From Prorocentrum cordatum (taxonomy: Eukaryota; Sar; Dinophyceae; Prorocentrales; Prorocentraceae), in the NCBI GenBank assembly GCA_963575745.1, contig CAUYUJ010002102.1, positions 194,239 through 258,238 of the forward strand: a DNA stretch of 64,000 bases, given 5' to 3'. The notes under the pieces were generated by a model. That model saw only the letters and a program-made list of their open reading frames with translations, was not told the origin of the DNA and searched no databases. Below, piece by piece: positions 57,139 to 64,000 of this stretch. Within the stretch, counting starts at the first letter, position 1; every line of letters begins with the position of its first letter. The position numbers were made by a program, and so were the translations under genes.

Positions 57139-57355
57139 CGTCGTCGTCGTCGTCGTCGCCGTCCTCCCTCCTCCCGCGTCGTCGTCGTCGTCGCCTACGT
57201 CGTCCTCTGTTTTTCCGTGTGTTCGTCGTCGTCCTCCTCTTTGGCGTCGTGGTCGTTTCCGTCGTCGATGTCGCCGTGCTCGTCCTTCCTCCTCCCTCGT
57301 CGTCGTCGTCGTCGTCCGTCGTCGGCGTCCCGTTGTCGTCCCCCTTATTTCGTCG

Positions 57356-57393
<38 letters not shown>

Positions 57394-57773
57394 TTCCCTC
57401 CTCCCTCGTCGTTGTCGTCGTCGTCGGCGTCGCCGTCCTTCCTCCTTCGTCGTTCGCGTCGTCGCCGTCCTCCCTCCTCCTTCGTCGTTGTTGTCGTTGT
57501 CGTCGTTGTCGCCGTCGTCGTCCTCCCTCCTCGCTCGTTGGCGACGTCGTCGTCGTCTGCGTCGTCGTCGTTGGCGTCGGCGTCGTCGTCGTCTTCGTCG
57601 TCGTCGACGTCGGCGTCGTCGTCGTCGCCGCCGTCGTCGTCGTCGTCGTCGTCGTCGTTGGCGTCGTTGACGTCGTCGTCGTCGTCGTCGATGTCGTTGT
57701 CGTCGTCATCGTCGTCGTCGTTGTCATCGTCGTCGTACTCGTCGGCGTCGGCGTCGGCGTCGTCGTCGTCAGT

Positions 57774-57808
<35 letters not shown>

Positions 57809-57915
57809 TGTCCGCGTCGTCGAAGTCGTTGGAGACGTCGTCGGTGTCGTCGTAGTCGTTGTCGGCGGCGTCGTCGTCGTCGTTGTCGCTGTCGTCGTCG
57901 GCGTCGCTCTCGTTG
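57139..57915. repeat. GTC microsatellite tract 11
   Basis: Imperfect (GTC)n of the long subclass, similar to tract 10. Confidence 0.9.
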
Positions 57916-59130
57916 CCAAGTGCCATTTGGTACCCACCGTCACGGTCTTAAGAGATTTTGCAAACCAAGTTGCGGGTGGGTGGGTGGGATGTTTGCGCGA
58001 GCAGTGGAGTGGACAACTTACTGCGAACAGAAATTAATTGCACCACATAGCTTGCACCACGTAGATTACGCCACATAGCTTGCTCAGCATAACTTATATC
58101 GCATAGCTTATGTCACATAGCTTGCGCCACGTACATTGCGCCACATAGTTTACTCCGCATAGCTTACACCACATAGCTTGCACCATCTAGCGTACACCAC
58201 AGATCCAGAGTGCAATAGCTCACTGTCTGCTGCATGTTGGCAAACATCTTTGGTCTGGGGCACGTAGGAGCAACCAGTTTGACAAAGAGGGGGGAAGGCA
58301 GCCGTTGAGCCGGAAAGCGGGAACAGCCTGAGCAGACCGAGGTGTCAACCACAAACGTCTTCGCGGATGGTTCGGCATGTTCTTTAGATAATTTTGGGAC
58401 CGCCTCGGGACCATTTAGGAGGCCTTGGGGGCTCTTTGGGGGCTCTCTTGGGGGCTTTTCGGGCCCTCTCGGGGCGATCCAGGAGACCATCCTCCAAAAA
58501 GGGGGTTGCTCGATTACAGCCCCCGTGGCGGAGTCCAGAAAAATCGTCTCTTGGAACCCTGCAGCGATCTTGGGCTCTCTTGGGGCCATCTTCAAGCCCT
58601 AGAAGCCCATCGGATACCATCAGAAGCCAATTCGGGCCATCTTGCGCCATTTTGAGCCATCTTGGTCCAAAAGCTCCCAATACCCATCCAACACATGCGT
58701 AATGTTTCAATGACTCTATGCTTGTCAAGGAATAGAATTGGACCGCTGCGGACCTCATCGTAGGCTTCCAGTCGGAGCTAGACACGACGCCTTTTTGGGC
58801 GCTCTTGGGGCCGTCTTGGGACTCTTCTGGGTCCCTCCTTCTGTGCTCTATTGGGCGAGCTTGGAGCCACCTTGAGGCCTCGTATTCCCATCGGAAGCGA
58901 AAAGGTGAGAAGGCCTATATCATTGAAACGTTTTAGTTTGTGAGAGAGATTTGGCTCATCGGGGGTATCCTTGGGCAGATTCGTGTCCACTTAAAGCTGT
59001 CTGCTGGTGATCTTGAGGCCTCATGTCGACATTTTGGGATTCGCCTTGGGCTACCTTGTGAACATCTTGGAGGCCATCTTGTTCTGCTGGGTCCATCTTG
59101 GACCATCTTAGAAGCACTAGCCCCTCGCGA
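57916..59130. repeat. Upstream spacer of copy 13
   Basis: 57916-58035 spacer, 58036-58220 CATAGC repeats, 58221-58379 conserved spacer, 58380-59130 CTTGGGG-rich block. Confidence 0.78.
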
Positions 59131-59747
59131 GTCCCACCCCCCCCCCCTGCAAGACCCAGGGGAGGGGGGACGGGGACGGGTCAGGCTACACACAAGCCGC
59201 AAGCCTTCCCGCTCACTCTCACCCGCCCTCCCAACATAGTACTTATCACCGTAGTCTCAGCATATTCAGCCGTCGCCACTGGATGCCACTGGGAACCAAC
59301 ACAGACGCCAGGTGCGCGACGCGTGCCACTCGCGCCACACGAGCATGGTTTTGTCTTTGTCGCCAGTAGGGTGGTGGAGAGGGTGTCAGTAGATCAGGAA
59401 TAGAGGTAAACCCTCCCTGATGGAAAGAAGGTCGTTGGAGGAGCTTTGCCCCTGAACCCAGCCAATCAGCAAGGTTGTGGTGCTGGGAAGTGCGTGGCTG
59501 TGGCGCGCTTGAGGTCCAGTGCCCGTACGGCGCCATCACTTCACTGCTGCGAAAGGCTTCGGGCCAGGGCTTGCTCCTGCTGCTCCTTCTCTCACCCTCG
59601 CCCTCATCCACTTGCTCCGCTTCTCCTCGTCTCCTCCTCCCCTGCGGCCGTCTCTGCTCAAGCCGTTCGTTCGCCCGAGCCGTCGTGGCTCCGCTGGCCC
59701 ACCCACCCCCAGGGTGCCTTTTCGCTGCCACCCCCGCCTCTCCGCAG
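59131..59747 (+). promoter_or_regulatory. 5' region of gene copy 13
   Basis: One CCAAT box at 59462-59466, acceptor AG at 59746-59747. Confidence 0.6.
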
Positions 59748-59769
59748 AAAGGCCGCCCACGCCTGAGCG

Positions 59770-60406
59770 ATGTCGGCCGGCGTGCCCATGGAGCCCCAGC
59801 AGGAGATGATGTACGCGGCGCCCGCGGAGCCGCAGCGCATGAACATCTCCCCGGAGATGTTCCAGAAGCTCATGGCCGGGCATCCCGTGACTGAGGAGGA
59901 GATCCACGCGGACGCCGCGGCCATGGGCGGGGCGGCGGCCATGGGCGGGGCGGCGCCCGTCGTGGAGGCGGCCACGGCGGCGGTCGACGCCGCCGCCGAC
60001 GCGGTGGGCGCGAAGAAGAAGTCCAAGAAGGAGAAGAAGAGCAAGGACCGGCGCCGCGCAGAAGGGGGTGGGGCGAGGGGGGCGGCTGGCTGAGGAGGCA
60101 GGAGGAACCCCTCTCTGTTTTTTTTTGCCGTAGCCCTTCTCAGAAGCCTCTCAGAAGGGACCGATGCCTTCCAAGAAGCCCTCGGCCCCTTCCTGGAAGG
60201 CCGCCCGCCCAGGGGTCCATCCTGACCAGTGTTTCGAGCTGCGTCCAGCCGTTGCCGTGAGGGCCCCCCCTGGCAGGCCCCGAAAAGGGCGAAACGAGCT
60301 CCTCGTCAGCCCCCCTCGCCTCACCCCTCTTCTCCTGCGCGCCGCCGAGCAGGACGGGAGCAAGAAGGTCAAGACCAAGTCCGGGAAGAAGAAGGGCTGC
60401 TGCTGA
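59770..60406 (+). CDS. Array gene copy 13 (last): 109-aa form
   Basis: Exon 1 59770-60045 with the insertion, intron 60046-60352 (307 bp, acceptor GAGCAG), exon 2 60353-60406. Both exons match the consensus, but the intron is the most diverged of all, including a changed pyrimidine tract near 60117-60130. An ATG at 60164 happens to stay in frame to the normal C-terminus. Being at the edge, this copy has probably exchanged less with the others. Confidence 0.82.
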
Positions 60407-60995
60407 GCGCCGGCGGTGCCCGGCTGCAGGGCGAGGGTGCCGCGGCCATGCGGTCCCGCCGTTTGCCCCGTGGGGGCGTTTTTTTGTTTATCGCCTCCGT
60501 TGCCCGACGCTGCCGTTTGCCACCCCATCCGCAGACCTCCGACGCCGTGATTCTGTTGACGACGCGGCCCTCCGAGGCTGTCGACCCCATCCTGCGCCAG
60601 GACCGGCTTCCCCTCGAAGGTCTCTGTTGGATGGGCCTGCGGGGCCCGGGGGAACGGCCCCCGAGGGGGCGGGGTTGCCCAAGTCCCAGGGAAGCCAGCC
60701 ATCGTCGACTTTGTCTCGGCGGCGCTGGAGGTCTGGTGGTCCATTGTACGCGCTCCACCCGGGAGCCAAAGCGTCTGCCAAAGAGCTGCAGGGAGCCGCG
60801 GGAGATTGCAGGGCGACGGCGGGCCCCGAGCCGTGCCAGGGCCCCGAGGGGGGCCCCCGGGCGGCTTCGGGGGCCGAGGCCGCGCGGGTCGTGCGCAGAA
60901 AGAGTGTCAGCGATGGCCTGCGGCCTCGGAGAGGGGGAGAAGGGTGCGGAGGAAGAGGGGGGGAACTCCTCGGGCGGAGAATTGTAAGCGCTTCG
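60407..60995 (+). other. Diverged 3' flank of copy 13
   Basis: Homologous to other 3' flanks, but with an insertion of about 45 bp at 60418-60462, a longer T run after the hairpin, and no AAAAAAG motif (CAGCGATGGCCTGCGG stands in its place near 60908). No 65-bp repeats follow. Confidence 0.65.
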
Positions 60996-61084
60996 CGCAT
61001 GGCCACCAGCCAACCTTGAGACGATGCCCAGGCGAGTTGTCTGGAGGATGGGCGTAGATAAAGCATATAGTGCGTGAAGCAAGG
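60996..61084. other. Array-edge junction sequence
   Basis: No similarity to the unit that I can see, no repeat and no open frame of note. Confidence 0.5.
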
Positions 61085-61850
61085 CTGTCAACAACGGTGA
61101 ACTGAGAGACCTCGGGGAGCTGAGAGACCTCGGGGAGCCTCTGGAAGACATCTTGGAGCTCTCTCGGGTGCCCCTTTTGGGAGCCCTCGAGGCGCTCTTG
61201 GGGCTCTGTGGAGGTCTGCTTGGGGATCCTTAGGGGCAATCGGTGGGCCGTCTCGGAGGATATCGATCAAAGATAGGGGGGGCGTATTGGGCCCTCTTGG
61301 TGTCGTCTTGGAGCCCTACTGGGCCCCTCGTGGGGCTCTTTTGGGCCACCCTGGATTCATTTTGAATATTCAAGAACCCATCGAAAGCGAAACAGCCAGA
61401 ATGGTAATATGATTGACTTCCTTCTTAGGTTTTGGAAAGAGTTGGCGCTCTCGGGGGCGTCCTTGGGAGGGTCGGAGGCCACTCGGATCCGCCTTTGGCT
61501 GGGCGTGAGGCCTCTTGGAGGCATGTAGGAGACTGTTTAGAACCATCTTGGGGTTGTGCCATCGTAGAGGCCATCTTGGGCAATCTGCTGCCATCTTGCG
61601 CCATCTTCGGCCCTCCAGCGACCTGTGACCCTCCCTTCCGGACTCAGGGGAGGGGGTACGGGGAGGGGTCGCGCTGATCACAAGACGCAGGCCGTGCCGC
61701 TCACTCTAATCCGCCTTCTCAAGACAGAAGTATCACCCGAGCCTCAGCACGGGCAGGGGCCGCCATCGCCAACCATCGGGAGCCAGAGCAGACGCCAGCC
61801 AGGGGCGCGACGCCCGCGAGAGGCGCCGCGCGTGCCAGAGTACCCCCCGC
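61085..61850. repeat. Strongly diverged gene-less relic of the upstream block
   Basis: It has a tandem 18-bp pair (GAGAGACCTCGGGGAGCT type) at 61105-61140 and then GGGCTCTTTTGGGCC and GCCATCTTGG motifs. At 61640-61850 the order matches the CAGGGGAGGGGG, CACAAG-CGCA, ATCACCCG-GCCTCAGCA and CAGACGCCAG landmarks of the 5' region of the genes. It stops short of the CCAAT box and gene. Confidence 0.6.
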
Positions 61851-62110
61851 CATCCCAACCACATGCACTGCACTGTGATCGCGGGGCGCCCGCGCATGGC
61901 CAGCAGTTTGCCGCAGCGTGCACGTTGCATGCATGGTTGGCAGAGGTGGTGTGCCTGCGCATGCGGTGCAATCTGCCGCTCCCCCCCGTCGTCCCTGTCA
62001 AAAGGGACTGTGCAGTGATCGCGGGTCGCCCGAGCACGACATTCAGTCTATTGCAATTTGGCAGCCTTTGTTCAAAACAGGCTTGCCCGTAGGAGACCTA
62101 GCTCCATGCG
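61851..62110. other. Low-copy region with two GATCGCGGG repeats
   Basis: Two diverged copies of a GTGATCGCGGGGCGCCCG segment lie at about 61876 and 62014, with GCATGCGG-type sequence between. No gene is supported. Confidence 0.45.
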
Positions 62111-62560
62111 TGGAGAATTGGTCCACTGATTCGCGCCCCGCCCCACAGTGTCCTTGCATCGTCAAACTATCCGCATGACTTCTTCTGCCACCCGCATGGT
62201 TTCGCCCAGGCTGTCTGCATTGCTTCCCTTGCTATCCGCATGGCCTGGCCCGCTAGAGCCGCGCCTAATAGGTCTAGGGTAGAGCAGGACTAGAGCAGTG
62301 CAGGGTAGGAGTAGAACAGGAGTAGAGTAGAGTAATGTACAGCAGGGTCGGGCTCGTCAATCTATCCGAGCCGTTTCCTCTGCTATCCGTATGTTATCGT
62401 CCAAACTGTTTGCGTGACTTCTTTTGCTGTCCGCACCGTTCCGTTTGTCTATTCTAGTTGAGGTGAACAGTTTAGGGCTTATAAGAGGAGTAGTAGAGAA
62501 AGGGTAGAGATATGAGGATGATTCGGAATTCGGAGTCAAGCTAGCCAGGCCGATCGATCG
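62111..62560. repeat. CCGCATG degenerate repeats and AGTAGAG minisatellite
   Basis: Variants of TATCCGCATG followed by CTTC recur at 62165-62250 and 62385-62440. 62270-62345 is a short minisatellite of AGAGCAGGAGTAG type. 62480-62515 repeats the AGTAGAG theme. Confidence 0.5.
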
Positions 62561-63130
62561 AGAGGGACCCTCCCACGCCCACCCCCCTACCGCAAAATGC
62601 GAACCAAGTGTGGCACAATTTGGTATTGTACGGTATTGGGCGTAGAACGCGTTCCCACCTCGCAAACATAATGCCCTCGCGCGCCGCCCCGCTTCCGAAG
62701 ACGTGGCGAAGGGAAAACGACGTATGCCGCGCAGGGGAGGGACCCGCACAATTCTTCTGGACGCGGCGAAGCTGAACCATGCGCGGCGCTGACACGGCAC
62801 TGCCACTTTGACTCACAAGATGCGCGGCGCTTGGGCGATGTCGGTATTTCGCCCGCTCTCGTGAGGCCCCGCTGCCGCCGCCGCTCTCATGTGGTTCGGC
62901 AAACGCATCATGCGCCGCGCCCGCGCGGGAAAGCCACTTCCGAACGAAATGCGCACGGCGCTTGGACGAGGTCGACAAGTCGCCCACCTGCGCGCCCCCC
63001 AAACATGTGGATTAACAAATATGCGCCGCGTCCGGGCGGGAATGCCAGTTTCATGCGAAATCTGCGTGGCTCCGAGGCGAGAACGACATGTTCGTCCGAT
63101 CGCGCGTAGACGAAGTTGCGTCGCCTGGGC
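62561..63130. repeat. Degenerate satellite of about 115-130 bp, first block
   Basis: Units share ATGCGCCGCG, CGGGAA-GCCACTT, GAACGA and GGCGCTTGGGCGA-GTCG; clear units begin near 62779, 62908 and 63021. Frames across it are open only for short spans. Confidence 0.55.
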
Positions 63131-63480
63131 GGGAGCTGAGTTTTTGTTTTTGTTTGATATTTCTAATAAGAATCATCACCATAGCAACAATAATATTCCT
63201 TATAATGAGTGAGCGCGGCGCCGAGGCGACAGCAACACTTCGGCCTTCCGCGTGGGATGTGTGCCGCGTCCCATTACTGCCAGGCACTTGCAGCTTCGAT
63301 GGCAGAACCCCCAGGGCGAGACGAAACACGCGTTGAGTTTGTGTTCTTCTTCTGGTCGGTAATATGGGCCTCCCAGGTCCAGTTGCTATCGGCCAGCGAG
63401 GCAGCAGATCAGGAGCATATACCAACAGGGTCCCATGATAGGAGTAGGAACAGGAGTAGGAGCAGGAGTAAAGTCTGCCA
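63131..63480. other. AT-rich island and AGGAGTAG repeat between satellite blocks
   Basis: 63135-63210 is strikingly AT-rich for this window (TTTGTTTTTG, then AATAATATTCC). 63435-63475 is a short AGGAGTAGGAAC minisatellite. No gene seen. Confidence 0.5.
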
Positions 63481-64000
63481 GGTCGAGCGAGCCAGAGGGT
63501 CCGCCCATGCCCAGACCCCCCCCCCCGAAACATGACAGGCAATGGTCGTGTCATGTGATCCCTGGGGCGGAGCGCGCCCCCCCACGCCTCGCAAGAGGAA
63601 GGCGCTCACGCGCGGCCCCACTCCCGAGGACGTGACGCTAGGAAGGCTGCGCGGGCCGCGCGGGGGAGGGAACGGCAAGATGCTCGATGGGCGCGGCGAA
63701 GACGCACCAGGCGCCGCGATGGCACGGCACTGCCACTTTTCCCACAAGATGCGCGGCGCTGGGGCGAGGTCGCCGTTTCGCCCGCTCTCGCGAGGCCCCG
63801 TTGCCGCCGCCGTCGTCATGCGGCTCGGCGGGCGAGCCGTGCGCCGCGCCCGCGCGGGAACCCCACTCCCGAACGAGGTGCGAACGGTTCTTGGGGCGAC
63901 GGCGACGCGTCGCCCACGCGCGCGCCCCCCTCTAACAGAGCGAGTGAAGCATCTGCCCCGTGGCGAGGCGGGAACGCCACCTCCAGGGAGAAGTCTGCGC
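63481..64000. repeat. Degenerate satellite, second block
   Basis: Repeats the landmarks of the 62561-63130 block at an offset of about 930 bp (for example GGCACTGCCACTTT at about 62796 and 63727). Runs off the right edge. Confidence 0.55.

Noticed and set aside
62350-63560. Reverse-strand frames of about 150-170 codons near the right end
   Set aside because: They cover degenerate satellite, have no recognisable domain or codon pattern, and differ between the two satellite blocks.
1-64000. tRNA, rRNA or snRNA genes
   Set aside because: I found no cloverleaf with A and B boxes, no rRNA core and no snRNA landmark on either strand by eye. A covariance-model scan would be decisive.

Overview
This window looks like nuclear DNA of a dinoflagellate, or of a close relative sharing its gene organisation. 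The evidence is a unidirectional head-to-tail array of near-identical small genes, a pyrimidine-rich AG acceptor 22 nt before each start codon (as expected for spliced-leader trans-splicing), introns with GA-AG ends flanked by a short direct repeat, GC-rich DNA, and spacers built of satellites. I found no bacterial-style operon, rRNA, tRNA or CRISPR array. The species cannot be named from the sequence.

Thirteen complete copies of one gene lie on the + strand, with ATGs at 2717, 10480, 14475, 18671, 22716, 26758, 30160, 34118, 37352, 41357, 48881, 54325 and 59770. Each has an 87- or 92-codon exon 1, a 265-310 bp intron and a 17-codon exon 2. The predicted protein has 104 or 109 residues: a Met/Pro/Gln-rich N-terminus, a short conserved acidic segment, an Ala-rich stretch and a Lys-rich tail ending in Gly-Cys-Cys. 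I do not recognise the family. The tail suggests membrane anchoring by a lipid, which is inference.

Spacers are modular. After each gene come a conserved 3' flank with a hairpin and an AAAAAAG motif, then about 2.6 copies of a 65-bp repeat. Most units then carry a long GTC/TCG microsatellite and a spacer. Next come degenerate CATAGCTTGCAC repeats, a block rich in GGGGCTCT and GCCATCTTGG motifs, and the CCAAT-containing 5' region of the next gene. Gene-to-gene distances fall into classes: about 3.2-3.4 kb (no microsatellite), about 4.0-4.2 kb (with it), 5.44 kb (plus an AT-richer element) and 7.5-7.8 kb (plus a 90-bp minisatellite array). Blocks are duplicated at a higher level: 1-11 kb with 38.7-50 kb, 10-14.5 kb with 30-34 kb, and 50-55.4 kb with 55.4-60.9 kb.

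The array ends near 61 kb. A strongly diverged, gene-less copy of the upstream block covers about 61.1-61.85 kb. The rest, to 64 kb, is other degenerate satellite DNA with no gene I can support. Other points of interest are a 168-bp MITE-like insertion with a TA target duplication (28296-28463), a 184-bp G-rich insertion (15209-15392), and several indel-rich patches that look like poor consensus sequence.
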